From Actinomycetes bacterium (GTDB taxonomy: Bacteria > Actinomycetota > Thermoleophilia > Solirubrobacterales > Solirubrobacteraceae): a stretch of DNA of 34,549 nt. The notes under the pieces were generated by a model, which had not been told where the DNA came from, made no database searches, and saw nothing but the letters and a program-made list of their open reading frames with translations. The position numbers and the translations under genes were made by a program. The stretch covers positions 1-34,549 of the forward strand of contig JAJZWB010000028.1 of the NCBI GenBank assembly GCA_021846845.1. Reading direction: 5' to 3'. Below, in pieces: positions 16,349 to 24,882 of this stretch (position 1 is the stretch's first letter; each line of letters opens with the position of its first letter).

Positions 16349-19300
16349 GCGCGCTCGGCGACCCGGCCCCGTTCGACGTCTGCGGTCCGCTCCCGGCGGG
16401 CGTGACGGTGCTGGAGGCGAGCGCCGGCACGGGCAAGACCCGCACGATCGCCTCGCTCGCAGCCCGCTATGTCGCCGAGGGGACAGCGCTTGACCGCCTG
16501 CTGCTCGTGACGTTCACGCGGATCGCCACGGGCGAGCTGCGCGAACGCGTCCGCGAGCGGCTGGTCGAGGTCGAGCGGGGCCTCGCGCGGGCGATCGCGC
16601 CGGCCGCTTCCCGGCCCGAGGACCCGGTCGTCGCGCTGCTCGCCGGCGGCGACGCCGAACGCTCGCGCGAGCGGCTGGCCCGTGCGATCGCCGGCTTCGA
16701 CGCCGCCACGATCGCGACCACCCACGGCTTCTGCCAGGAGATGCTCTCCGGCCTCGGGGTCGCGGGCGACCTGGATCCCGACGCCGTCTTCGCGGAGGAC
16801 CTCGGCGAGCTGATCGACGAGGTGGTCGACGACCTCTACGTGCGCCGCTTCCACCGCGGGGGGGCGGAGGCGCTCGATCGCCGCCGGGCCGGGGCGATCG
16901 CGCGCGCGGCGATCGCCAACCCCGGAACGCCGATCGCCGCGGCGTCGGACGAGCCCGGCGCGATGCGCGTGCGGCTGGCCGAGGCCGCGCGGGCCGAGTT
17001 CGAGCGGCGCAAGCGGCTGATGGCGATCATGAGCTACGACGACCTGGTCTCACGGCTGCGCGCGACCCTCACTGGAGCCGGCGCCGAGCGCGCCGCGGCA
17101 AGCCTGCGCGCCCGCTTCTCGGTCGTGCTGGTCGACGAGTTCCAGGACACCGACCCGTCGCAGTGGGAGATCCTTCGCCGGGCGTTCGCCGACGGCGGCG
17201 CGACGCTGGTCCTGATCGCCGACCCCAAGCAGGCGATCTACGCGTTCCGCGGCGCCGACGTCTACGCATACCTCGACGCGGCCGGGGCGGCCGGCTCACG
17301 CGCCACCCTGGACGTGAACTGGCGCTCGGACCAGGCATTGATCGATGCGCTGGACACGCTGCTGGCCGGCGTGCGGCTCGGTCACGAGGGGATCGTGCCG
17401 CACCCGGTGCGCGCCGCCCGCGGCCATGAGCTCGCCGGGCTGCAGGGCGCCCCGGCCGCCGAGCCGCTTCGCTTCCGCGTCACGATGCGCGACGATCCGG
17501 CGCTGTCGCTGACCGCTGCGGGCTATGCCGAGAGCGGGTCCGCCCGCCGCCACGTGGCAGCGGACGTCGCCGCCGAGATCGTCCGGCTGCTGAGCTCCGG
17601 CGCGCGCGTGGCGTGCGGGCCCGATCGCGGTCCGGCGGCCGGGCCCGGCCACGAGTCTCCGCCCGCCGGGCCCGCGCGCAGCTCCGAGGAGATCAGGCCC
17701 GCCCACCTCGCCGTGCTCGTTCGAACCAACAGCCAGGCGGCGCTGGTTCGTGACGCGCTTCGGGAGGCGGGCGTGCCGGCGGTCGTCAACGGCTCGGGCA
17801 GCGTGTTCGGCACCGATGCCGCGGCGGACTGGCTGACGCTGCTGCGAGCGCTCGAGCGCCCGGCCGCCCGCGCCCGCGCCCGGGCGGCGGCGCTGACCCC
17901 GTTGATCGGCTGGTCGGCCGCGCGCCTCGACGAGCAGCGAGACCACCGCGATTGGGAGGAGGTGCACGAGCGGCTGCACCGCTGGAGCCGGATCCTGCGC
18001 GACCGGGGCGTCGCCTCCCTGCTGGCGGCGATCGAGCGGGCGCTGTCGTCGGCGCGGGCCGGCGATCCGCCACAGGCGCTAGCGGCCAGGGTCCTGTCGC
18101 AGACGGGCGGTGAGCGACAGCTCACGGATCTGCGTCATGTCGCCCGGCTGCTGCATGCGTCGGCGTCGGAGGGGGAGCTCGGGCCCGCGGCGCTCGCGGC
18201 CTGGCTGCGCACGCGGATCGCGGAGGCCGGCCGCGGCGCGGCGGTCGAGGAGGAGCGCGTGCGCCGGCTGGAGTCCGACGCCTCGGCGGTCCAGGTCCTC
18301 ACGATCCATCGCAGCAAGGGGCTGGAGTTCCCGGTCGTCCACGTCCCGTACCTGTGGGACGTCGGCCGCCAGGGCGACGATCCCGAGCCGGTCGTGTTCC
18401 ACGACCCGGACGCGGGCGACGCGCGGACGCTCGACGTGTCGCTGAGCGGACGCTCCTACGAGACGCACCGGCTCCAGAGCGTGCGCGAGCAGCGCGGCGA
18501 GGATCTGCGGCTCCTGTACGTGGCGCTCACGCGCGCACGCCATCAGGCGGTCGTGTGGTGGGCGGGGTCCTTCCACAGCCGCAACTCCGCGCTCGCGCGC
18601 CTGCTGCTGCACCGCGGCGCGGACGGTGAGGTCGCCGATCACGGCGACCGCACGCCCTCGGACGCCGCGATGCTCGCGCGGCTCAAGGCGCTCTCCCGGA
18701 CGGCCGGACCGGGCCGGATCGCCGTCGAGCGCTCGCGGCTGGAGATGCCACGTTCATGGTCTCCGCCGCCGGAGCCGGGGGCCGAGCTGAGCATCGCCCG
18801 GTTCGCCCGGTCGCTCGACCTGCGCTGGCGGCGGACGTCCTACAGCGCGATCACGGCCGCCGCCCACGAGGCCTGGGTGACCAGCGAGCCGGAGCAGCCG
18901 CGCAGCGAGGACGAGCCTGAGCAGGCGCGGGCGCCGCTGCCCCCCGGGGACCCGCCGGGGCCCGCCGGGGACCCGCCGGGGCCCGCCGCGCCGCGCGCCG
19001 GGGACGATCTCAGCTCCCCGCTGGCGGCGCTGCCCGCCGGCGCCGACGTCGGGACGCTCGTGCACGCCGTGCTTCAGGCGACCGACTTCACGGCGCCCGA
19101 CCTCGACGCGGAGCTGGCGCTTGCTCTGGCCGCGGCGGGCGCGGGCGGGTCGGTGAGGGCCGTCCCGGAGGCGGAGCTGATCACGGGCCTCAGAGCGGCG
19201 ATCGAGACGCCGCTGCACCCGCTCGCCGGCGGCGCGCGGCTGCGCGACATCGCCCGCGGCGATCGGCTGGACGAGCTCGGGTTCGAGCTGCCGCTGGCCG

Positions 19301-19833
19301 GCGGCGAGCGCCCGCGCGGATCGTTGACCACGGCTCGGATCGGGGCGCTGCTGCGCGAGCGCCTGGCGGCCTCGGACCCGCTCTCCGCGTACGCAGCGCG
19401 GCTCGCCGACCCGGCGCTGGAGCGCAGCGTGCGCGGTTACCTGACGGGCAGCCTCGACCTGGTCGTGCGGCTGCGCGGCGACGGGGGGCCGCGCTTCGCG
19501 GTGCTGGACTACAAGACCAACCGGCTCGCGGCGCCCGACGAGCCGCTCACCGTCGGCCACTACCGGCCGGCCGCGCTGCTCGCCGAGATGCTCGACCGCC
19601 ACTATGCGCTCCAGGCGCTCCTCTACCTGGTGGCGCTGCACCGCTTCCTGCGCTGGCGGCTGGCGGGATACGACCCCGACCGCCACCTCGCGGGAGCCGT
19701 CTACCTGTTCCTGCGCGGCATGAGCGGCGCCTCCGGGCCGACCGAGGGCGGCGTTCGCCACGGGGTCTTCGGCTGGGCTCCCCCACCCGGTCTGGTGCCC
19801 GCGCTCAGCGACCTCCTGGACGGTCGGCCCTGA
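16345..19833 (+). CDS. recB: Exodeoxyribonuclease V subunit beta RecB
   Basis: 3'-5' SF1A helicase and nuclease subunit of RecBCD, 1162 residues. Walker A is ASAGTGKT (25-32, K31); Walker B is LVDEFQDTD (D264, E265). IHRSKGLEFPVVHVP and LRLLYVALTRARHQAVVWW are helicase motifs V and VI. The C-terminal nuclease domain keeps GTLVHAVLQ (H907), LTGSLDLVVR (D1038) and VLDYKTN (D1055, K1057), equivalent to the catalytic H, D, D and K of E. coli RecB, so both activities should be intact. A Gly/Pro linker with a duplicated heptapeptide separates helicase and nuclease. ATG 16345 overlaps the recC stop; the frame further upstream is antisense-like read-through within recC. Confidence 0.96.
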   Translation: MSALGDPAPFDVCGPLPAGVTVLEASAGTGKTRTIASLAARYVAEGTALDRLLLVTFTRIATGELRERVRERLVEVERGLARAIAPAASRPEDPVVALLAGGDAERSRERLARAIAGFDAATIATTHGFCQEMLSGLGVAGDLDPDAVFAEDLGELIDEVVDDLYVRRFHRGGAEALDRRRAGAIARAAIANPGTPIAAASDEPGAMRVRLAEAARAEFERRKRLMAIMSYDDLVSRLRATLTGAGAERAAASLRARFSVVLVDEFQDTDPSQWEILRRAFADGGATLVLIADPKQAIYAFRGADVYAYLDAAGAAGSRATLDVNWRSDQALIDALDTLLAGVRLGHEGIVPHPVRAARGHELAGLQGAPAAEPLRFRVTMRDDPALSLTAAGYAESGSARRHVAADVAAEIVRLLSSGARVACGPDRGPAAGPGHESPPAGPARSSEEIRPAHLAVLVRTNSQAALVRDALREAGVPAVVNGSGSVFGTDAAADWLTLLRALERPAARARARAAALTPLIGWSAARLDEQRDHRDWEEVHERLHRWSRILRDRGVASLLAAIERALSSARAGDPPQALAARVLSQTGGERQLTDLRHVARLLHASASEGELGPAALAAWLRTRIAEAGRGAAVEEERVRRLESDASAVQVLTIHRSKGLEFPVVHVPYLWDVGRQGDDPEPVVFHDPDAGDARTLDVSLSGRSYETHRLQSVREQRGEDLRLLYVALTRARHQAVVWWAGSFHSRNSALARLLLHRGADGEVADHGDRTPSDAAMLARLKALSRTAGPGRIAVERSRLEMPRSWSPPPEPGAELSIARFARSLDLRWRRTSYSAITAAAHEAWVTSEPEQPRSEDEPEQARAPLPPGDPPGPAGDPPGPAAPRAGDDLSSPLAALPAGADVGTLVHAVLQATDFTAPDLDAELALALAAAGAGGSVRAVPEAELITGLRAAIETPLHPLAGGARLRDIARGDRLDELGFELPLAGGERPRGSLTTARIGALLRERLAASDPLSAYAARLADPALERSVRGYLTGSLDLVVRLRGDGGPRFAVLDYKTNRLAAPDEPLTVGHYRPAALLAEMLDRHYALQALLYLVALHRFLRWRLAGYDPDRHLAGAVYLFLRGMSGASGPTEGGVRHGVFGWAPPPGLVPALSDLLDGRP
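18946..18987 (+). repeat. Duplicated 21-bp unit in the recB linker
   Basis: GGGGACCCGCCGGGGCCCGC begins two identical 21-bp copies, 18946-18966 and 18967-18987, encoding (GDPPGPA)x2 from residue 868, between the helicase and nuclease domains. Confidence 0.85.
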
Positions 19834-21653
19834 ACGGGCGCGATGTCACCGCGGCTCCCGAGCGGGACCCGTTCGATCCGCGCCTGGCTGGCGAGGCGTC
19901 GGGCCTGCTGCGCGAGTTCAACCGCGCCGGCGTGCTCGCGGCCGCGGACGTGCACGTCGCGCGAGCGCTCGGCCGGCTCGGCGGCGAGGATGACGAGCGG
20001 GTGCTGCTGGCGGTCGCGCTCACGGTGCGCGGGCTGCGCCTTGGACACGTGCTCGTCGGGCTCGACGGGATCGCGAGCGCCGTCGCGGTGGACGCCCAGG
20101 AGCCGGTCTCGCTCGAGGCGCTGCGATGGCCCGACCCGGTGGACTGGATCCCTCGGGTGGCGTCCAGCGGCCTGGTGGCCACGGGCCCGCGGTCGGATGG
20201 CCCGCGGCCGCTGCGACTCGACGGCTCCTCGCTCTATCTCGATCGCTGCTTCGAGCAGGAGACCCGGGTCGCGCGGGCGCTGCGATCGCTCATCGAGCGC
20301 CCGGTCGGCGGGGTCGACGAGCGGCTGCTGGACGAGGGGATCGCACGCCTGTTCGGGCCGGGGAGCGACGACCTCCAGGCGCTCGCCGCGCGCGCGGCGG
20401 TCCGCGAGCGGCTGTCGGTCGTCGCCGGCGGTCCCGGGACCGGCAAGACCACGACGATCGCCCGGATCGTCGCGCTGGTCTGCGAGCAGCCGCGGGCCGC
20501 GGGCGAGCCCGCTCCGCTGGTCGCGCTGACGGCGCCGACCGGGCGCGCCGCGGCGCGCCTGGAGGAGGCGGTCCACGCCGAGGCCGCGCAGCTCGACGTC
20601 GCGCCCGAGCTGCGCTCGCAGCTGCTGTCGATGCGAGCGCAGACGCTGCACCGGCTGCTCGGCCTGCGGCCCGGGGGCGGCGGCCAGAGGCCCGAACGCC
20701 GGCTGGCGCACGATCTGGTGGTCGTCGACGAGACGTCCATGGTCTCGCTGTCGCTGATGGCGTCGCTGACCGGGTCGCTGCGGCCGGCGACCCGCCTGGT
20801 GCTGGTCGGCGACCCGGACCAGCTCACGTCGATCGAGGCCGGCTCGGTGCTGGCCGACATCGTCGGCTCCGGCGAGCGCCCCGGGATCGTGGCGCTCGAG
20901 CGCGTCCACCGGTTCGGAGGCGGGATCGCGACCCTCGCCGCCGCGATCCGCGCCGGCGACGGCGATCGGGTGATGGAGATCCTTCGCTCGCCGCCCGGGG
21001 AGGTGACGTGGCTGCCGGGTGGCGCGGCCGCCGGCGAGCCGCCGCCCGAGGTCCTCTCCCGGGCGCTGGCGGCGGCGGCGGACACGAGCGCCGCCGCGCG
21101 CGCCGGGAGCGCCGCGCAGGCACTGGAGCGCCTGGCCCGGTTCCGCGTGCTGTGCGCCCACCGGCATGGCCCGTACGGCGCGGAGACCTGGTCGGCGATG
21201 ATCGAGGCGCGCGTGCGGCACGGCGGCGACGCAGGCGGCGGGAGCTCCGCGACGTGGTACGCCGGTAGGCCGCTGCTGGCCGTCGAGAACGATCCGGAGC
21301 TTGGGCTGTCCAACGGGGACACCGGGGTGGTCGTGGAGCTCGGCGGGGGCCGGGTGGGTTGCGCGTTCGCGCGCGGCGGCGGGATCGTGCTTCACAGCCC
21401 CAGCCGGCTCGGCCAGGTGCACACCGTCTACGCGTCGACGATCCACCGCAGCCAGGGCTCGCAGTTCGACCGCGCCGCGGTGCTGCTGCCCGAGCAGGGG
21501 TCCCCCCTGCTGACGCGGGAGCTGCTCTACACCGCGGTGACGCGGGCGCGACGCGAGCTGCTGGTGGCCGGCGAGGAGGACTCGATCCGCCGCGCCGTGT
21601 CACGGCCGGCGGCGCGCGCGTCAGGCCTGCGCGCGCGCCTCCGGGACGCCTGA
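19830..21653 (+). CDS. recD: Exodeoxyribonuclease V subunit alpha RecD, probable CTG start
   Basis: 5'-3' SF1B helicase subunit of RecBCD. Walker A is GGPGTGKT (200-207, K206), followed by TAPTGRAAARL, LVVVDETSM, LVGDPDQLTSIEAG, VHRFGG, STIHRSQGSQFD and LYTAVTRARREL. The first usual start codon in frame is GTG 19932, but the reading frame upstream encodes DPFDPRLAGEASGLLREFN, then RAGVLAAADVHVARAL. This is the conserved RecD N-terminus (actinobacterial RecDs carry a similar FNxAGVLxxxDVHVA stretch). No ATG, GTG or TTG lies in frame between the recB region and 19932. CTG 19830 overlaps the recB stop as CTGA, mirroring the recC/recB ATGA junction, and gives 607 residues. Alternative: a shorter product from GTG 19932 or a sequencing error at an original ATG. 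Confidence 0.88.
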   Translation: MNGRDVTAAPERDPFDPRLAGEASGLLREFNRAGVLAAADVHVARALGRLGGEDDERVLLAVALTVRGLRLGHVLVGLDGIASAVAVDAQEPVSLEALRWPDPVDWIPRVASSGLVATGPRSDGPRPLRLDGSSLYLDRCFEQETRVARALRSLIERPVGGVDERLLDEGIARLFGPGSDDLQALAARAAVRERLSVVAGGPGTGKTTTIARIVALVCEQPRAAGEPAPLVALTAPTGRAAARLEEAVHAEAAQLDVAPELRSQLLSMRAQTLHRLLGLRPGGGGQRPERRLAHDLVVVDETSMVSLSLMASLTGSLRPATRLVLVGDPDQLTSIEAGSVLADIVGSGERPGIVALERVHRFGGGIATLAAAIRAGDGDRVMEILRSPPGEVTWLPGGAAAGEPPPEVLSRALAAAADTSAAARAGSAAQALERLARFRVLCAHRHGPYGAETWSAMIEARVRHGGDAGGGSSATWYAGRPLLAVENDPELGLSNGDTGVVVELGGGRVGCAFARGGGIVLHSPSRLGQVHTVYASTIHRSQGSQFDRAAVLLPEQGSPLLTRELLYTAVTRARRELLVAGEEDSIRRAVSRPAARASGLRARLRDA

Positions 21654-21700
21654 GAGGCCGGCGCTCGGGCCGTGCCGAGGAGCCGGCGGGGCCGGGAGCG

Positions 21701-21706
21701 TAACCT
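21701..21706 (+). promoter_or_regulatory. -10-like hexamer for a leaderless transcript
   Basis: TAACCT (TAnnnT) ends 7 nt before ATG 21713, with no Shine-Dalgarno in between. It suggests a new leaderless transcript starting after recD. Confidence 0.4.
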
Positions 21707-21712
21707 TGTCGG

Positions 21713-22306
21713 ATGGCGACGTCGGTGCACCGTCACGCGCTGGGCCTGACCTGGGCCGAGGATTCCGGCATGCGCCGCGCCGCGCACGCGCTCGTGCACG
21801 ACGGTCGCGTCTGGCTGGTGGACCCGTTCGAGGACGCGGAGGCGCTGCGTGCCGCGGCCGAGCTGGGCCCGCCGGCCGCCGTGGTGCAGCTGCTGGACCG
21901 CCACGCGCGCGACTGCGCGCAGCTCTCGCATCGCCTGCGGGTCGCCCACCTGCGCCTGCCGGCCGTGATCCCCGACAGCCCGTTCCACGTCGTTCCGGTG
22001 CTCTGGCGGCGCTGGTGGAAGGAGGTCGCGCTCTGGTGGGAGTCCGAGCGGACGCTGGTCGTCGCCGAGGCGGTCGGCACCGCGCCCGCGCTGGCGCTCG
22101 GACGCCGCCTCGGCGTGCACCCGCTGCTGAGGCTGGCGCCGCCGCGAGCGGCGCTGACGGCGCACCGTCCCGAGCTGCTGCTCGTCGGACACGGCCCGCC
22201 GCTCGAGTCGGACGCCGCCGGGGCGATCGACGCGGCGCTCGACGCGTCCCGCTCGGACCTCCCCAGGCTCGCGATCAGGCTTCCCTCGCTGCTGCGAGGC
22301 GGGTGA
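21713..22306 (+). CDS. Metallo-beta-lactamase-like protein with degenerate metal motif
   Basis: A 197-residue protein. HALVHDGRVWLVDPFED (about 25-41) resembles the early strands of the metallo-beta-lactamase fold, and LLLVGHGPPL (155-164) its closing GHG segment. Where active members have H-x-H-x-D-H there is LLDRHARDCAQL (60-71), so at most D62, H64 and C68 could bind metal. DSPFHVVPVLWRRWWKEVAL is Trp-rich. I infer an MBL-fold protein with altered or no hydrolase activity; fold assignment rests on these motifs only. It starts at ATG 21713, 59 bp after recD. The 179-bp spacer that follows (22307-22485) shows no recognisable element. Confidence 0.6.
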   Translation: MATSVHRHALGLTWAEDSGMRRAAHALVHDGRVWLVDPFEDAEALRAAAELGPPAAVVQLLDRHARDCAQLSHRLRVAHLRLPAVIPDSPFHVVPVLWRRWWKEVALWWESERTLVVAEAVGTAPALALGRRLGVHPLLRLAPPRAALTAHRPELLLVGHGPPLESDAAGAIDAALDASRSDLPRLAIRLPSLLRGG

Positions 22307-22485
22307 TACTGACGTCCGAGCTGCGGCCCTCGCCCGATCTCGCGGGCCGCGGATCCCCTCCCGCAGGCGCCAAAGTGGCTGCAAGGGAGCCCGGAGCTGA
22401 CACCGTTCTTACGCCAGGCGGCCAGAACGCGACGATTTCCGCCCAAGGGCGACATTCCGCCCGCGGGGCTGCAATCATCGACCGC

Positions 22486-23859
22486 ATGAGGGCTCGCGAG
22501 CCGCAAGTCAGCCCACGCCGGCGCAGCGCGTGGCAGCTGGCAGCCGCCGGCGCGCCGGCGCGCTTCACGGTGTCGTCGCCGGGGGCGTGGATCGGCCTCT
22601 TCGGCCTGCTCTCCACGGCGCTCGTGATCGCCCTGGCCGCCGCGCACACGCAGATGCTGATCCCGCAGTCGCTGCGCGACGTGCCGCAGTCGCTGCGCCC
22701 CCTGCCGGGCCTGATCGCCAACGCGTTCGGGAGCGTCGGCCTCGACATCGGCCTGACCGGGATCATCGTCTCGCTCGGGCTGATGTTCGTCTCCTACGCG
22801 CTCGCGCTGGCCGCGTCGGACCGGCTCTCGCGCGGCGCGGTGCTGATCAGCATCGGAGTGCTCAACGCGGTCGCGCTGCTGGCGCCGCCGATCATGTCGA
22901 CGGACCTGTTCAGCTACATCGCATACGGCCGGCTCGGCGCCACCTACGGGATCAACCCCTACTTCCACGGGCCCAACGTGATCTGGTTCGACCCGCTCTA
23001 CCAGTTCGTCGGCGCGCAGTGGACCCACACCCCGACCGCCTACGGCCCCCTGTTCACGGCGCTCAGCTATCCCCTGTCGGAGCTCGGGATCGCGGCCAAC
23101 GTGTTCGCCTACAAGGCGATCGCAGCCGTCTCATGCCTGATCCTGGTCGTGCTCGTCTGGCACGCGGCGCGGCTGCGGGGCCTGGACCCGGTCAAGGCCG
23201 TCGCGCTCGTCGGGCTCAACCCGGTGATCGTCGTCTACGGCGTCGGAGGTGGCCACAACGACCTGCTGATGCTGGCGATCCTGATGGCGGGAGTCTACGT
23301 GCTGCTGCGCCGGCGCGAGGGCACCGGAGGCGCGATGATCGTCGCCGCGACGGCCGTCAAGCTGACCGCCGGCGTGCTGCTGCCGTTCGCGGTCGCCGCG
23401 GGCGCCGGGCGTCGCCTGGCGGGCGTGGGGCGCTCGCGGATCGTCGTCGGCGCCGCGCTGGCGACGGCGCTGTTCGGCACGTTCGGGGCGCTCATGTTCG
23501 GCTGGGGGCCGCTGCACCTGCTCGCGACCCTGTCCGGGATCCAGGCCGAGGGCGGGCTGCACAGCGTTCCGGGCTTCATCCTCACGGCGGTCGGCCTCAA
23601 CCAGCTCGCCGGCCCCCTCGACACGGTCCTGCACGTTCTCTACGCCGTCAGCATCGTGTGGCTGATCCGAAAGGTGTGGATCGGCGAGATGGACTGGATC
23701 ACCGCCTCGGGATGGGCGACCGTCGGCCTGCTGGTCACGGCCGGCCTGCTGATGCCGTGGTACGTCGCCTGGCTCGTGCCGCTCGCGGCGCTCAGCTCCG
23801 ACCGGCGGTTGAGGATCGCGGCGGTCGTGCTGACGAGCCTCGGGCTGACCTCCCTCTAG
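22486..23859 (+). CDS. MptB-like polyprenol-phosphate-mannose mannosyltransferase
   Basis: A GT-C-type integral membrane glycosyltransferase of 457 residues. About a dozen hydrophobic helices are visible, from WIGLFGLLSTALVIALAAA (N-terminal) to ASGWATVGLLVTAGLLMPWY. PIMSTDLFSYIAYGRLGATY carries the early periplasmic acidic residue (D140) typical of GT-C enzymes, followed by GINPYFHGP and TAYGPLFTALS, hallmarks of the MptA/MptB alpha-1,6-mannosyltransferase group. Members use polyprenol-phosphate-mannose to extend lipomannan-like cell-envelope polymers; the actual acceptor here is unknown. ATG 22486 is the natural start, just before a basic N-terminus. It ends 12 bp before the LigD-polymerase gene, so the two may be co-transcribed although functionally unrelated. 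Confidence 0.8.
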   Translation: MRAREPQVSPRRRSAWQLAAAGAPARFTVSSPGAWIGLFGLLSTALVIALAAAHTQMLIPQSLRDVPQSLRPLPGLIANAFGSVGLDIGLTGIIVSLGLMFVSYALALAASDRLSRGAVLISIGVLNAVALLAPPIMSTDLFSYIAYGRLGATYGINPYFHGPNVIWFDPLYQFVGAQWTHTPTAYGPLFTALSYPLSELGIAANVFAYKAIAAVSCLILVVLVWHAARLRGLDPVKAVALVGLNPVIVVYGVGGGHNDLLMLAILMAGVYVLLRRREGTGGAMIVAATAVKLTAGVLLPFAVAAGAGRRLAGVGRSRIVVGAALATALFGTFGALMFGWGPLHLLATLSGIQAEGGLHSVPGFILTAVGLNQLAGPLDTVLHVLYAVSIVWLIRKVWIGEMDWITASGWATVGLLVTAGLLMPWYVAWLVPLAALSSDRRLRIAAVVLTSLGLTSL

Positions 23860-23871
23860 CGCTTCGCGACC

Positions 23872-24807
23872 ATGGCCGCCGGGGGGCGCGAGGCGGCGGA
23901 GCTCACGGTCGGCTCTCGGACGATCAGGATCTCCAACCCCGACCGCGTCTACTTCCCCGCCCGCGGCGAGACCAAGCTTGACCTCGCCCGCTACTACGTC
24001 TCCGTCGGCGAGGGGATCGTCCGCGCGCTGCGCGAGCGGCCCTGCATGCTGCACCGCTACCCCCGCGGGGTCGGCGGCGACAAGGTGCACCAGAAGCGGC
24101 TGCCGGCCGGCGCCCCCGACTGGCTGCAGACGGTCAGGGTCGACTTCCCCCGCTTCGGCCGCCACGCCGACGAGCTGTGCGTGACCGAGCCGGCGAGCGT
24201 GATCTGGGCCGTGCAGATGTCGACCGTGGAGTTCCATCCGTGGAGCTCGCGGCGGTCCGACGTGGAGCACCCCGACGAGTGGCGTATCGACCTCGATCCG
24301 ATGCCGGAGGCCGGGCTGGAGCGGGTGCGCCGGGTCGCGGGCGTGGTGCGCGAGCTGCTGGACGAGCTGGGTGCTGTCGGGTGGCCGAAGACGTCGGGCG
24401 GCGAGGGCCTGCACGTCTACGTCCGGATCGAGCCCCGGTTCGGCTTCCGTGAGGTCCGCCGGGCGGCGCTCGCGTTCGCGCTGGAGGTCCAGCGCCGCGC
24501 CCCCGCGGACGCGACCGCCACCTGGTGGCGACGGGACCGCGACCCGCGGCACGTGTTCGTGGACTACAACCAGAACGCTCGCGATCACACGGTCGCCTGC
24601 GCATACTCCGCGCGCGGGGTCCCCGAGGCGACCGTATCGACCCCGATCACGTGGGAGGAGGTCGCCGACGTCCAGCCCCGTGAGCTGACGATCGCAACCG
24701 TGCCGGCGCGGTTCGCGCGGCTCGGCGATCTGCACGCGGGGATCGACGACGCCCGGTTCGAGCTCGAGCCGCTGCTGGAGTGGGCCGATCGCGAGCGGCT
24801 CGAATAG
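23872..24807 (+). CDS. Stand-alone LigD-type polymerase/primase domain (NHEJ)
   Basis: A 311-residue archaeo-eukaryotic-primase-superfamily polymerase matching the LigD POL domain. Such enzymes fill gaps and add ribonucleotides at broken ends during Ku-dependent end joining. ISNPDRVYFP and TKLDLARYYVSVGEGIVRAL are the standard opening; RYPRGVGGDKVHQKRLP is the 5'-phosphate/DNA-binding stretch. The catalytic acids are D140 and D142 (RIDLDPMP) and D231 (VFVDYNQNA); SGGEGLHVYVR contains the conserved H181. Neither ligase nor phosphoesterase domain is fused and no Ku gene is in the window, so it is a single-domain form. ATG 23872 follows the mannosyltransferase by 12 bp. It could alternatively act in translesion or primer synthesis. 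Confidence 0.9.
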   Translation: MAAGGREAAELTVGSRTIRISNPDRVYFPARGETKLDLARYYVSVGEGIVRALRERPCMLHRYPRGVGGDKVHQKRLPAGAPDWLQTVRVDFPRFGRHADELCVTEPASVIWAVQMSTVEFHPWSSRRSDVEHPDEWRIDLDPMPEAGLERVRRVAGVVRELLDELGAVGWPKTSGGEGLHVYVRIEPRFGFREVRRAALAFALEVQRRAPADATATWWRRDRDPRHVFVDYNQNARDHTVACAYSARGVPEATVSTPITWEEVADVQPRELTIATVPARFARLGDLHAGIDDARFELEPLLEWADRERLE

Positions 24808-24833
24808 AGCGCCGCAGGCTCCGCGCCCGCCGC

Positions 24834-24839
24834 TAGCAT
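24834..24839 (+). promoter_or_regulatory. -10-like hexamer upstream of the methyltransferase
   Basis: TAGCAT (TAnnnT) lies 43 nt before ATG 24883. A transcript from about 24846 would include the purine-rich GGGGGTGAGG (24871-24880) as Shine-Dalgarno and exclude the alternative ATG at 24838. Confidence 0.3.
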
Positions 24840-24882
24840 GCCGGTTGCTCAGGCTCGCAAGACCGACCATGGGGGTGAGGCG

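Noticed and set aside
19843-20529. ATG 19843 as the recD start.
   Set aside because: It is in a different frame and gives Arg/Ser-rich sequence with no RecD motifs.
19701-21446. A 581-codon minus-strand frame opposite recD.
   Set aside because: Arg/Gln-rich and without domain motifs; the plus-strand RecD has all helicase motifs.
23840-23880. Possible premature stop or frameshift at the mannosyltransferase C-terminus.
   Set aside because: The product has the full helix set and a plausible end, and the next gene starts 12 bp later; nothing in the other frames continues the family sequence.
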